NCBI GenBank assembly: GCA_036277115.1
Contig: DASUNM010000021.1
Location: forward strand, 496,001-560,000
Origin: Pyrinomonadaceae bacterium
GTDB taxonomy: Bacteria; Acidobacteriota; Blastocatellia; Pyrinomonadales; Pyrinomonadaceae
DNA length: 64,000 nt
Reading direction: 5' to 3'
Positions 1 to 8,769 of this stretch are shown here, one piece after another. The position numbers and the translations under genes are program-made. The notes beneath the pieces were generated by a model. That model saw nothing but the letters and a program-made list of their open reading frames with translations, did not search any database and was not told the origin of the DNA. The first letter of the stretch is position 1. The number at the start of each line of letters is the position of its first letter.

Positions 1-966
1 AGACTGCGCCGCATCCGGGGCTTGCGTGGTGGTCGAGGTCGAAGGTGATGATGACGCAGTAATCGGGGGGCGCGTTGCGGGTGGTGCTGAAGAAGTCGCT
101 GTCGTCGGCGGTTTCGATGACGTGACGATCGTTGGAAAGACCGCGCCGTCCAGCACCTTACCGGCAAACAGCACGAACAATAGAAAAGCAAAGATTCCGC
201 CGTACAGCGGCGAGAGCATAATTCCTCGCCAGCCGCTGTTTAGCGCTGCCAGGTTGAAAAGTGCATCTCCATCGCTCGGCGCGGATTGAATCCGCTGCAA
301 CATGCTGACACAGCCGCCTACGATTCCGGCAAGTATCACTGTCAGAACTGTAATTACGACGGCTGAATACCTGTCCAGGGCGGGGACACCAAGATTAAGT
401 GCCAAGGCGATTGCGATCACCGTACACACGATCGCCGTGATGAGTACAGCCTTTCTGGTCAGTTCGTCCCGGAGTCCTTCTCGGAGCGGAAGCAAGGCTG
501 AATAAAGATAGAACTGGCCCAACAAATATCTAATATCAGCCCGCAGGTCGCGTTCAATCTGCTGACTGATGGCCGCATTGTCCATGTCGACGGCGCCCAG
601 ATCCACGGGCCGCGAGGCGAGGTACGCGTCATATTCTCTCTGCCCCGCGACACTCCGATAGCGGGCGCGGGCGTCGTAAGCCTTGCGGATCAAGCTTTCA
701 GCGGGCCGGAGCTCTACCAGCAGCAGATCGAATGTGTAGATGTCGCTCCAGGTCAGTTGTTGCTGCACTCGCTTCTCAGCTATCCCCTCGAGGTGATTCA
801 GCGCGCCGTAATCCTTGATAGACGGTTTGAGCGCTAGATATTCGCCGTGTAGGTGATCGAAGAATAGCCAGGCATGAGGCGCTACGGGTCTATTCATCGC
901 GTGCTCGTTTCGCGTTTCGCGCCCCATTACATTTTGTTCAGGCTTTTGAGTGCTTGGGTCTTCCAT
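1..966 (-). CDS. Membrane protein of unknown function, C-terminus beyond window edge
   Basis: An open frame runs from an ATG at 966 to position 1 without a stop, giving 322 visible residues. The first 160 residues look soluble and mostly helical. Three likely membrane segments follow at about 173-191, 202-220 and 254-274. After them comes a low-complexity Thr/Ser/Pro stretch that continues off the window. No family is recognised. There is no clear Shine-Dalgarno sequence before the ATG, so an in-frame Met at residue 14 or 24 could be the true start. It is divergent from the amidohydrolase at 1090, and the 120 bp between them probably hold both promoters. The reading frame is well supported; the function is unknown. 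Confidence 0.75.
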   Translation of the reverse strand, partial: MEDPSTQKPEQNVMGRETRNEHAMNRPVAPHAWLFFDHLHGEYLALKPSIKDYGALNHLEGIAEKRVQQQLTWSDIYTFDLLLVELRPAESLIRKAYDARARYRSVAGQREYDAYLASRPVDLGAVDMDNAAISQQIERDLRADIRYLLGQFYLYSALLPLREGLRDELTRKAVLITAIVCTVIAIALALNLGVPALDRYSAVVITVLTVILAGIVGGCVSMLQRIQSAPSDGDALFNLAALNSGWRGIMLSPLYGGIFAFLLFVLFAGKVLDGAVFPTIVTSSKPPTTATSSAPPATRPPITASSSPSTSTTTQAPDAAQS

Positions 967-1089
967 GGAAGTTTGGTCTTTCACGGTGCTTTGGGCCCAC
1001 ACAGAAACTAGACGGCGAATCGGAATGATTTTCTACGGATTCTTACAGTCCGGCGTAGTAATATTGCCCAGCCTTTTCAGGAGGTTCCG

Positions 1090-2841
1090 ATGAGACGAGC
1101 CTTCATGTTCGCGGTTTGCGCGCTGCTTAGCTCTTATTCGGCCATCACGGTTTGGTGTCGGAAGCCCGCCGCCGCTGATCTCATTCTATACAACGGTGTA
1201 ATTTGGACGGTCGACGATACGAACTCGACGGCGCAGGCGGTCGCTATTCGTGACGGTAAGTATGTCGCCGTCGGTTTGAACAAAGACGCGTTCAGGTATC
1301 GTGGCCAGCGGACCCAGGTCATCGATTTGCGCGGACGGTTTGTTACACCTGGCTTTAACGACAATCACGTTCACTTCGCTTCGGCGGCACAATTTCTCGA
1401 ATTCAATATCATGGCGGTCTCGACGCAGGACCAGTTTGTCGCGCGCGTCAAAGACGTGACCACGGCTTTGCCCAAAGGCGAGTGGATCGTCGGTGGTTTC
1501 TGGGGCGCCTACGATCAATGGACGGTGGGCAGCGCCGGCAGTCAGAAGCGCGAACCGTTTGCGCCTGACATGAAATTGATCGAAAGCCTCACCGCCGGCT
1601 ATCCAATGTTCATTCGCAAGTTTGATGACAGTCAGTTCGCCGCGAATCGTGCTGCCTTACGTGCCGCCGGAATTGATCCGGAAAATCCGAGCGCGCCGGA
1701 CGTCGAGTTTCTGAAAGATGGACAAGGCCGCTTCACCGGACACATGCGCGGAAAAGGCGTCACGCGCCTTTTTGCTTCGGCTGTCCCGCGGACATTCTCG
1801 CGCGCCCGCAGGATTCAGCAAACTAAGAACGCGCTCGCTGAGATTTCTAAGTTTGGAGTCACGAACGTCAGCGACATGTCTGATGACACACAGCTCGATA
1901 TCTATCGCGAGCTGCACAGCAGGGGCGAGCTGACCGTCCGCGTGCATTTTCGCCCCGGCCTCGATCGTTGGAAAGAAATGTCAGAGAAGGGAATCAAGGT
2001 AGGTGCAGGCGATGAATGGATTCGGCTCGGCGCTTTGAAGGGCCACATCGACGGGATTATGGGAACCAGTTCGGCGCGCTTCTTTCACCCTTACTCGAAC
2101 AATCCCAACAACCGCGGACGCTGGCGGCCTTTGATGGTGAACGACAAAGGGGATTTCGTTGAAGGCAAGTTTCTTGGCCACATGCTCGACGCGGACAAAG
2201 CCGGTTTGCAGCTCACCGTGCACGCGATTGGGGACGAGGCGAACAGTGTGCTGCTCGACTATCTCGAAGAGCTTGATCGCCGCAATGGGAAGCGTGATCG
2301 GCGGTTTCGATTAGTGCACGCGCAGGTACTGGCGGCAAAGGATTTCAAACGTCTCGGTCCGCTCAGAATCGTTGCTGAAGTTCAGCCATTCCATCTCAGT
2401 GACGATATGCGTTGGATGGAAGAACGCATCGGCGCTGAGCGAAGCAAGGGTGCCTATGCTTTCAAGAGCATTCAGGCCAGCGGCGCGGTTTTGAGTTTCG
2501 GCACAGACTGGCCGGGAACTTCAGCGTCTGAATATCCGATCAATCCGATGCTTGGGCTATATGCCGCGGTCACTCGCCAAACGACAAACGGCAAACCCGA
2601 TGCAGGTTGGTTTCCAGATGAGCGCATAAGTATTCAGGACGCGATTCGCGCCTACACCTACAATACGGCTTACGCGAACTTTGAAGAGACGATCAAAGGA
2701 TCCATTGAAGTCGGCAAGTTGGCGGATCTTACAGTGCTCTCAAGAAATCTGTTGCGAATTCCGCCGAAGGACATACTCACGACTGAAGTTGTTTACACGA
2801 TCGTGAATGGCCGGATCGTGTACCAGCGGCGAGCGCAGTAG
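1090..2841 (+). CDS. Exported amidohydrolase, YtcJ-like (Amidohydro_3)
   Basis: A 583-residue metal-dependent amidohydrolase of the YtcJ/Amidohydro_3 type. These enzymes hydrolyse amide or related C-N bonds; the substrate cannot be told from sequence. It has an N-terminal hydrophobic segment (residues 4-22), then the small beta domain (LILYNGVIWTVDD, about 31-43) and the first metal motif, His93-x-His95. Later features are the HAIGDEAN segment and FGTDWPG, typical of the last barrel strands. The C-terminus returns to the beta domain (GKLADLTVLSRN). AGGAGG lies 5 nt before the ATG, which fixes the start. The hydrophobic N-terminus suggests export or anchoring. Confidence 0.9.
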   Translation: MRRAFMFAVCALLSSYSAITVWCRKPAAADLILYNGVIWTVDDTNSTAQAVAIRDGKYVAVGLNKDAFRYRGQRTQVIDLRGRFVTPGFNDNHVHFASAAQFLEFNIMAVSTQDQFVARVKDVTTALPKGEWIVGGFWGAYDQWTVGSAGSQKREPFAPDMKLIESLTAGYPMFIRKFDDSQFAANRAALRAAGIDPENPSAPDVEFLKDGQGRFTGHMRGKGVTRLFASAVPRTFSRARRIQQTKNALAEISKFGVTNVSDMSDDTQLDIYRELHSRGELTVRVHFRPGLDRWKEMSEKGIKVGAGDEWIRLGALKGHIDGIMGTSSARFFHPYSNNPNNRGRWRPLMVNDKGDFVEGKFLGHMLDADKAGLQLTVHAIGDEANSVLLDYLEELDRRNGKRDRRFRLVHAQVLAAKDFKRLGPLRIVAEVQPFHLSDDMRWMEERIGAERSKGAYAFKSIQASGAVLSFGTDWPGTSASEYPINPMLGLYAAVTRQTTNGKPDAGWFPDERISIQDAIRAYTYNTAYANFEETIKGSIEVGKLADLTVLSRNLLRIPPKDILTTEVVYTIVNGRIVYQRRAQ

Positions 2842-2882
2842 CTTCCGAATGCCCGCCGCATCACCACCTCAGGAGGACACCC

Positions 2883-3476
2883 ATGAAACAATCCCGACGA
2901 AAGCAAACCCAGGCTGCTAAACCGATTAGCAAGTCCGCCAAAGGTATCGTGGTCGAAGGCTTAAAAAAAGGCGAGCCGATTCCCGTCCCCGCGAAGGCCT
3001 TCCCCCGCAGGCGCGGCGGTCCGAGACTTAATTGCCGTAATTGCAGGATTACGAGCGTCAACGGTCAGCCAGTGCCGGCAGGGAAAAACAACGCGACCGC
3101 GTACATCACCGAGAACACCAATACTTTCGATATCCGCGCGACGCGCCAACCCGCCGACTGTCCCTGCACGTGGTCCAACGTAAACATCGAGTACGTGGCC
3201 ATAGCGATTGGAACTATTGCGACGCGCCTGAAGCGTAAAGACTTCAAGTTCGATCAGATTCTCGAAGTGGCCCAGATAAACCCGAATCGGCCGAATCCGT
3301 ACTTCACGGTTAACGAGTGTACTTTGACAGTGAAGATCAGTCAGCTGAACGACGACTTCAGAAACGGGATCAACACCAGCGGGCTTTTCATCAAAGGCGT
3401 AGTGACGCTTATTAAGGTCGGAGTGAAGTGTAACTCGAAGATATTCACGCTCTATCTGAATATCACCGATAAGTAG
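2883..3476 (+). CDS. Hypothetical protein, cysteine-containing
   Basis: A 197-residue protein with no recognised family. A basic Lys/Arg-rich N-terminus (residues 1-48) precedes CRNC (Cys51, Cys54) and a CPC pair (Cys93, Cys95); Cys146 and Cys183 lie further on. The rest looks like a small beta-rich domain. A strong AGGAGG ribosome site lies 7 nt before the ATG. It starts 41 bp after the amidohydrolase in the same direction, so the two may be co-transcribed. The paired cysteines could bind metal or form disulphides, but this is only a suggestion. There is no convincing signal peptide. Confidence 0.75.
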   Translation: MKQSRRKQTQAAKPISKSAKGIVVEGLKKGEPIPVPAKAFPRRRGGPRLNCRNCRITSVNGQPVPAGKNNATAYITENTNTFDIRATRQPADCPCTWSNVNIEYVAIAIGTIATRLKRKDFKFDQILEVAQINPNRPNPYFTVNECTLTVKISQLNDDFRNGINTSGLFIKGVVTLIKVGVKCNSKIFTLYLNITDK

Positions 3477-3594
3477 CGGCTGATTCACTCTTCGTAAACG
3501 ACCGCGTCGGTGCGAAGTCGAGGCACCCCAGAGTTGGCTCGGCGGCGTCTGGATTTGTATTCTTTTGTGGAGGGGTGAAGTTCGTTTTCAGAAG

Positions 3595-5481
3595 CTACGG
3601 AGCTGCCACTTTGTGTGCGGAAAATTCCGGCAGCACCTCAAACACTTCCAGCGCGTACTTCACATTTCCGAACGGTGCGGACACCTGCGCGCCTTGAATG
3701 AACTCGCGGACTTCCAGAAGTGACTCGCGCGCGATCTTCAGGCCTTCGTCGCGTCCGGCTTCTTTGCTGATGGCCGACGCCGCGCGCATGCGTTCCATGA
3801 TTTCGGGAGTAACGTGCACGCCCGGCACCTCGTTGTGCAGGAACTCGGCATTGCGATAGGAAACCAGCGGCCAGATACCGGCGACAATCGGAATGCGGCA
3901 GTGTTCGATGTTCTTCAGAAACTCGCGCAGCTGCGCCGTGTCGAACACTGGCTGCGTGATGGCGTATTCAGCGCCCGCCTCAATCTTCCATTCAAAGCGG
4001 CGCATCTCTTCTTCCATATTCACCGCGCCCGGATTCACTCCAACCCCAATTGAGAACGCGGTGGGCTCGCCAATCGGATTGTTACCGATGTCCAGGCCGT
4101 GATTCAGCTTGTTCACCATGTTCGTCAAGCCGATCGCGTCGATGTCGAAGACCGCCGTCGCGTCAGGATAAGGTCCCATCTTCGGCGGATCGCCTGTGAT
4201 CAGAAGCAGATTCCGCAAGCCCATCGCTGCCGCGCCGAGCAAGTCGGACATCATCCCGAGCAAGTTTCGATCGCGACAGCAGTAGTGCAGCACTGCCTCC
4301 ATGCCGATTTCCTTCTGCACCATGAGCGCCGTGGCCATTGCGCCCATGCGCGTTTGCGCGCGGGGCCCGTCCGGAATGTTTACGCCGTCGACGCCGGCGT
4401 CCTTTAACAGCCGAATCGAATCCAAAGTCTTCCACGGATTGCAGCCTTTCGGCGGCAGCACTTCAACCGTGGTGACGAACTCACCGGTCGCGATCTTACG
4501 TGCCCAGTTCGAACGCTCCTCGGCCGGCACAACAGTCACGTCCGCCGGCGTCAGGTCGTTGACGCTGACCTTCGCGATATCCGGAATGACGGACTTTTGT
4601 GTGCGCGGATTCAGCATGCGCAGCGCGTCGGCCATCAGCTTGATGTGCGCCGGCGTCGTGCCACAACAGCCCCCGATGAACTTGGCGCCGGATTGGGCAA
4701 TGCGGCGCGAGTACTCAGCCATATACTCAGGCGAGCACATGTAAATCTGCCGGCCGCCAACGTCGCGCGGAAGACCCGCGTTGGGTTGCGCGGAGAGTTT
4801 GCGCTCAGTGAAAGTGCGCATCTTCTCGATCGCGCCCAGCACGATCGCCGGACCGACGCCGCAATTGAGCCCGATTACGTCCGCGCCCCATTGATCGATT
4901 CGCGAAGTGAACACGTCGGCGGTGGTTCCGAAGACGGTATTGCCGTCGAGTTGAATCGTCACCTGCGCGACGATTGGCAAATCGCACAACTCGCGGACTG
5001 CGCGAATCGCTTGCTGCAGCTCTGAAATGTCCGAAAACGTTTCGAGGACAAACAGATCAACGCCGCCTTCGAGCAGCGCCGAAACCTGTTCCGCGAACAT
5101 CGTCTTCGCTTCTTCGAATGAGGTAGGGCCGTAGGGCTCGATGCGCAAGCCCAGCGGGCCGACCGCGCCGGCGACGTAGACGCGATTGCCGGCGGCTTCG
5201 CGGGCCAGACGTGCAGCTCTAATGTTGATTTCGCGGGCGTTACCTTCCAGTCCGTAAGGCTGAAGTTTGTTGACGTTGGCGCCGAACGTGTTCGTCTCGA
5301 TAATGTCGGCCCCCGCCCGAATGTATTCGGCGTGCACCTCGCGGACGAGGTCGGGTGCGGCCAGATTTAGTTCGTCGTAGGAACGATTGATGTAGATGCC
5401 CTTGGAATAGAGCATCGTTCCCATCGCGCCGTCGAAGACGTGGATGCCGTCGGATTCGAGCAGGTCTCGGAAGTTAAGCAT
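3595..5481 (-). CDS. Bifunctional homocysteine S-methyltransferase / methylenetetrahydrofolate reductase
   Basis: A 628-residue two-domain enzyme of methionine synthesis, YitJ-like. The N-terminal ~300 residues are the zinc-dependent homocysteine methyltransferase fold, with zinc ligands Cys207 and the Cys272-Cys273 pair (GGCCGTTPAHI). Residues ~328-610 are a MetF-type barrel that reduces methylene-THF to methyl-THF using FAD. The fusion would make the methyl donor and use it in one polypeptide; no cobalamin-binding domain is present. The frame extends 23 codons upstream to 5550, but that stretch is made of intergenic heptad repeat, so the Met of MLNFRDLL at 5481 is preferred. A promoter and terminator lie further upstream. 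Confidence 0.9.
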   Translation of the reverse strand: MLNFRDLLESDGIHVFDGAMGTMLYSKGIYINRSYDELNLAAPDLVREVHAEYIRAGADIIETNTFGANVNKLQPYGLEGNAREINIRAARLAREAAGNRVYVAGAVGPLGLRIEPYGPTSFEEAKTMFAEQVSALLEGGVDLFVLETFSDISELQQAIRAVRELCDLPIVAQVTIQLDGNTVFGTTADVFTSRIDQWGADVIGLNCGVGPAIVLGAIEKMRTFTERKLSAQPNAGLPRDVGGRQIYMCSPEYMAEYSRRIAQSGAKFIGGCCGTTPAHIKLMADALRMLNPRTQKSVIPDIAKVSVNDLTPADVTVVPAEERSNWARKIATGEFVTTVEVLPPKGCNPWKTLDSIRLLKDAGVDGVNIPDGPRAQTRMGAMATALMVQKEIGMEAVLHYCCRDRNLLGMMSDLLGAAAMGLRNLLLITGDPPKMGPYPDATAVFDIDAIGLTNMVNKLNHGLDIGNNPIGEPTAFSIGVGVNPGAVNMEEEMRRFEWKIEAGAEYAITQPVFDTAQLREFLKNIEHCRIPIVAGIWPLVSYRNAEFLHNEVPGVHVTPEIMERMRAASAISKEAGRDEGLKIARESLLEVREFIQGAQVSAPFGNVKYALEVFEVLPEFSAHKVAAP

Positions 5482-5497
5482 CGTGTTGGGCCTGGGT

Positions 5498-5556
5498 CGG
5501 TCTTGGGTTTTTTGGCCTTTGATAAGCGAAGACCAAGGACCTAAGACCAAAGTCCT
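5498..5556. repeat. Inverted heptad-repeat array, CTAAGAC type
   Basis: Two arms read as degenerate 7-mers in register: a left arm of GGTCTTG-like units (5498-5521) and a right arm of CAAGGAC, CTAAGAC and CAAAGTC units (5529-5556). They are roughly inverted around a short spacer. Related to the array at 35465. It lies directly upstream of the preferred start of the methionine/folate enzyme. Confidence 0.75.
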
Positions 5557-5564
5557 TCTTAACG

Positions 5565-5592
5565 AAAAAATCCCGCGCTAAACAACGCGGGA
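5565..5592 (-). terminator. Rho-independent terminator, minus strand
   Basis: On the minus strand a 7-bp stem (TCCCGCG / CGCGGGA, loop TTGTTTAG) is followed at once by TTTTTT. It lies between a strong minus-strand promoter at 5707-5736 and the enzyme start at 5481, so it could end a small RNA or act as an attenuator. The next hairpin (ACTTCA / TGAAGT, 5592-5611) is followed on the plus strand by TTTTTTT, so plus-strand transcripts could end here too. Confidence 0.7.
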
Positions 5593-5700
5593 CTTCAAAG
5601 TCGTCTGAAGTTTTTTTCGGGTTCGCCTTTTCGAACTTGCCCGAGCTGTTTAGCCGTTTGTTTTACGTGGCCGCAAGTCGCCTTAACTCACCACGTTTTC
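5566..5700 (-). ncRNA. Candidate small RNA or regulatory leader upstream of the methionine/folate enzyme
   Basis: A transcript from the promoter at 5736-5707 to the terminator at 5592-5565 would be about 135 nt. It can form an outer ACGTGG/CCACGT stem, a strong GTTCG/CGAAC hairpin extended by CGGG/CCCG with a bulge, an ACTTCA/TGAAGT stem and the terminator. I do not recognise a known SAM, SAH or folate riboswitch consensus. Its place before a methionine gene makes attenuation plausible. A free-standing sRNA is the alternative. Confidence 0.4.
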
Positions 5701-5706
5701 TCAGCC

Positions 5707-5736
5707 CTTATACGCTTCAACCGTTAATCCTGTCAA
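5707..5736 (-). promoter_or_regulatory. Sigma70-type promoter, minus strand
   Basis: On the minus strand TTGACA (5736-5731), an 18-nt spacer, then TATAAG (5712-5707). The match to the housekeeping consensus is strong. Transcription would start near 5700 and run toward the terminator at 5592-5565 and the methionine/folate enzyme. Confidence 0.6.
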
Positions 5737-5739
5737 CCG

Positions 5740-6180
5740 CAAGCCTTAACCTGGCTAGTCTGCCGCGAACCCTTGAAGCAAACATTCTTTACTTCTTGAG
5801 ATTGTTCATGACGACGTAATCAGGACTCAAATCAGGATGATCGCCCCGGATATGTAAACGGCGTACTGACCTTGCCGATACGCAGGACTACTGACGTTCA
5901 CTTGAAGGATTAGCGAGAGATATTGTGTAGCACCGACAGGGCCTATGTCACCGATGAGGAAGGGTGACAATGGCGACGAGGGAGAAAGGTCGTCCTCGTC
6001 AGGAACTATTGATTGCGGTCGGGCTATCGGGAGGTGCGGCATGCACATTATCGTTTGGGTGTCGTAGTCACACCTTCGTCGTTGGTCAAGTCTGTCTCTC
6101 ATCGGGGCGATTAATGAAACGGACCTTCATCTTGACTGCGAGAGCCGACGGACCTAGATCACGTATTAAAAACAAAAATC
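5740..6180. other. Gene-poor stretch
   Basis: Open frames on both strands here (up to about 91 codons) have no ribosome site, no recognisable family and unconvincing composition. I see no gene, RNA or repeat that I can support. Confidence 0.5.
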
Positions 6181-6183
6181 TTA

Positions 6184-6212
6184 TTGACTTCTGCAACAGC
6201 TCGCACTATGGT
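6184..6212 (+). promoter_or_regulatory. Candidate sigma70 promoter for the fibre/RHS cluster
   Basis: TTGACT (6184-6189), a 17-nt spacer, then TATGGT (6207-6212), preceded by an A/T-rich stretch that could act as an UP element. The first intact gene starts at 6506, so the leader would be nearly 290 nt and would include the decayed coding fragment at 6300-6486. Confidence 0.45.
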
Positions 6213-6299
6213 GCGCGCATTCGCGTGGGCTGAATCCCTCGAACCTGCTGAGTTGCACTCTCGCCGGATCCAGCCGAAGCAAACACCCTTTATTTCCCG

Positions 6300-6486
6300 A
6301 CTTGTGTGACCGGCCCAATTCAAAATTGGCGATCTCTTGGTTACCAGAGACGTTCCTGATTTGCGATGAAGTCAGCGCCGATCGAAGCCGGGGCAACTGA
6401 TGCACATGCCAGGTACGTTGATTGGCAAAGCGCTCGAACGCTCCAGAAAGGTTCGAAAAGAGATTTTGGTACTCCGTCTTCAATAA
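6300..6486 (+). pseudogene. Decayed C-terminal fragment of a third fibre-like paralogue
   Basis: This stretch matches the last ~55 codons of the two intact paralogues that end at 8713 and 10653. It carries degraded versions of GDLLVTSD, then PGTLIGKALE and KEILVL, then a stop at 6484-6486. There are base insertions and losses, for example near the first GDLL segment, so no single frame reads through. It shows that the pair downstream was once at least a triplet. Homology upstream of about 6300 is too weak to call. Confidence 0.75.
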
Positions 6487-6505
6487 TTCGCTCAAGGAGA
6501 ATTCG

Positions 6506-8713
6506 ATGAAACACTATTCACAAAAACTGAGTTTGCGATTCCGGCTGGGAGCCGCGGGCGTTGCATTCTTATTCTTAGCGGTCTGTCACCAGAATGCTGA
6601 TGCACAGACGAACACTTTCCCCGCCACTGGCAATGTCGGCGTCGGCACTACTACCCCTTCCGCCGCCCTTCAGATTAACAGCAGCACGCCTGGGGTGGCG
6701 GCGGTGAAAGTTAAGGGCGCCACATCGCAGACCGCAAACCTGTTGGAATTTCGCACCTCGGATGACACCTTGAGGTCTTACATCAATCCGAGTGGAGCGT
6801 TGTTCTTTAATCCTGCCATGGATCAGGTGCCTTCCGCCCTCACGATCGCTCCAAACTTCAATGGCGCTTATTACGCCACCGCCGAGCATAATGCCTTTAC
6901 TATCAATGGCGCCAACATGGCTAACTACGGGCTGTATACCAGCCCGACTGTACGTATGTTTCTCATCAAAGACGTGAACGGATACAACGCCTTTGAGGTC
7001 AATAAAATCGGCATGGCTACTCTTCGCGGTGACATGTCAAACCGCGCCTGGGTTACTAACATTCACGTCGACTCCTCCAACGCCTATTACGCAGGTACTG
7101 CCGATGGACTACTCATCAACGGTACGGGGTTAGCAAATCACGGGCTCTATTCGGGAGGCACCGTCCGCATGCTGAGAGTGGTCGGAACAGGAGAAGCCTT
7201 AGCAGTCACTCGGGACAACCGTACCGGCTTCGGGACCCTGACGCCCGTAGCGCGCGTGGAAATCATTGGTACGGGGAGTACCTCCGCAAGTGTGGGGCTT
7301 AGCGTTAAGAACAGTGCCGCCAGCTCACTCCTGCACGTCCGCGACGATGGCTATGTAGGGATCGGTACAGCAGGTCCCGGCTTTAAGTTCGATGTTCAAG
7401 GCGGGCAAATCAATGCATCCGGAGGGCTTTGTATCGCCGGGGACTGCAAGACTGCGTGGTCGCAGGTCGGAGGGGGCGGTAGTTCGCAGTGGACCACCGC
7501 CGGATCCAATATTTATTTCAACACCGGCAACGTCGGGATTGGCACTGGTTCGCCTTTGACCAAACTACACGTGGCGGGCGGCACACGTGTGGATGGTACA
7601 AGCGGAAAAGTCTACCTTGGCACGAGTGCGGTCGCGGGATCGAGAGGTCTCGAGTTCATAGAAGAGAACGCCACGACTTTCTCCATTCGGCATCATGATC
7701 CAAGCGTCGCATGGCGGAACATCGTGATCAACCCACATGGGGGCTCTGTCGGCATCGGCCTAATAACCCCGGTCTACTCGTTTGATGTGAACGGTGGTGT
7801 CAATGGCTTTCGCGCGAAGGCGGCGACGGTGTCCAGTGGTGACACAATCGCGGCTTTCGAAAACTCCAGCGGTGTTCAAGCAATTATTCGCGGTAATGGC
7901 AACGTCGGCATCGGCACAACCAATCCGGCCAGCAATCTGCAAATCGGCGCGCAGACCGGGAGTCCCAGCGCCAACCCCTCGAGGTTGTCACTGGGTGGAA
8001 CTTATAGCAATGCCGCAGGCACTAATTTCAAATTGAGACTTTATGACGACGGCGTCGACGGCAACATCTATGGCCTTGGCGTCTCCGCAGGAAGTATGGA
8101 CTTTGGTGTCAGCCCTACCGCCGGCTACAACTGGTATTCCGGTGGCGCGCACAAGATGACTCTTGGCGCTAACGGCAATTTGGGGATCGGAACCGGCGCA
8201 ACAGCCCCGACGGCGAAGCTTGAAGTTCTGGGCAACATCAATGTAACCGGGACTGGCCCCAATGCCGGCAACATTAATATCTCGGGCACAATCAATGCCA
8301 AATATCAGGACGTCGCCGAGTGGGTCGAGTCTTCCCAAGCCCTCGACGCCGGCACAGTCGTCGTTCTTGATCACACCAGATCCAATCAGGTGGTCGCTTC
8401 TTCGAAAGCTTATGACACGCGCGTTGCCGGAGTGATTTCCGTACAACCCGGAATCGCGTTGGGCGAAAGCGGCGCCACCAAAGTGCTGGTCGCCACCACC
8501 GGACGCGTCAAGATCAAAGTTGACGCATCAGCCGGCCCGATTGAAATCGGCGATCTCCTGGTCACCAGCGACAAGGAAGGCGTGGCGAAAAAGTCTGAAC
8601 CAATCAGCCTTGGCGGCGTGCAGATTCACCGTCCCGGCACGCTTATTGGCAAAGCGCTTGAGCCGCTCGCTAAAGGTTCGGGTGAGATTTTGGTGCTGTT
8701 GAGTTTGCAGTAG
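6506..8713 (+). CDS. Secreted fibre-like protein with GIGTTxP repeats
   Basis: A 735-residue exported protein. A signal peptide (about residues 1-34, ending near NADAQ) is followed by a long beta-rich region with seven copies of an NVGIGTTTP-like motif, each followed by a short strand such as KLHV or KLEV. This pattern is typical of trimeric tail-fibre-like proteins. The C-terminal ~145 residues, from KYQDVAEW onward, resemble the conserved C-terminal domain seen in such proteins and in peptidase-G2-like autoprocessing fibres. The ATG at 6506 is chosen because AAGGAG lies just upstream and a signal peptide follows; the frame itself opens at 6422. The next gene is a paralogue 56 bp downstream. 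A surface or secreted role is likely; the partner is unknown. Confidence 0.8.
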   Translation: MKHYSQKLSLRFRLGAAGVAFLFLAVCHQNADAQTNTFPATGNVGVGTTTPSAALQINSSTPGVAAVKVKGATSQTANLLEFRTSDDTLRSYINPSGALFFNPAMDQVPSALTIAPNFNGAYYATAEHNAFTINGANMANYGLYTSPTVRMFLIKDVNGYNAFEVNKIGMATLRGDMSNRAWVTNIHVDSSNAYYAGTADGLLINGTGLANHGLYSGGTVRMLRVVGTGEALAVTRDNRTGFGTLTPVARVEIIGTGSTSASVGLSVKNSAASSLLHVRDDGYVGIGTAGPGFKFDVQGGQINASGGLCIAGDCKTAWSQVGGGGSSQWTTAGSNIYFNTGNVGIGTGSPLTKLHVAGGTRVDGTSGKVYLGTSAVAGSRGLEFIEENATTFSIRHHDPSVAWRNIVINPHGGSVGIGLITPVYSFDVNGGVNGFRAKAATVSSGDTIAAFENSSGVQAIIRGNGNVGIGTTNPASNLQIGAQTGSPSANPSRLSLGGTYSNAAGTNFKLRLYDDGVDGNIYGLGVSAGSMDFGVSPTAGYNWYSGGAHKMTLGANGNLGIGTGATAPTAKLEVLGNINVTGTGPNAGNINISGTINAKYQDVAEWVESSQALDAGTVVVLDHTRSNQVVASSKAYDTRVAGVISVQPGIALGESGATKVLVATTGRVKIKVDASAGPIEIGDLLVTSDKEGVAKKSEPISLGGVQIHRPGTLIGKALEPLAKGSGEILVLLSLQ

Positions 8714-8769
8714 CTTCAGATTAATCAGCTCAAGCGTTGTAAATCGAATCTTTCCGAAAGAGGTTCTCT

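Noticed and set aside
5482..5550. N-terminal extension of the methionine/folate enzyme
   Set aside because: The 23 extra codons read through a heptad repeat, and the family N-terminus begins at MLNFRDLL.
5964..6233. 89-codon frame on the plus strand and its 91-codon antisense partner
   Set aside because: Neither has a ribosome site, a recognisable domain or a plausible start, and they shadow each other.
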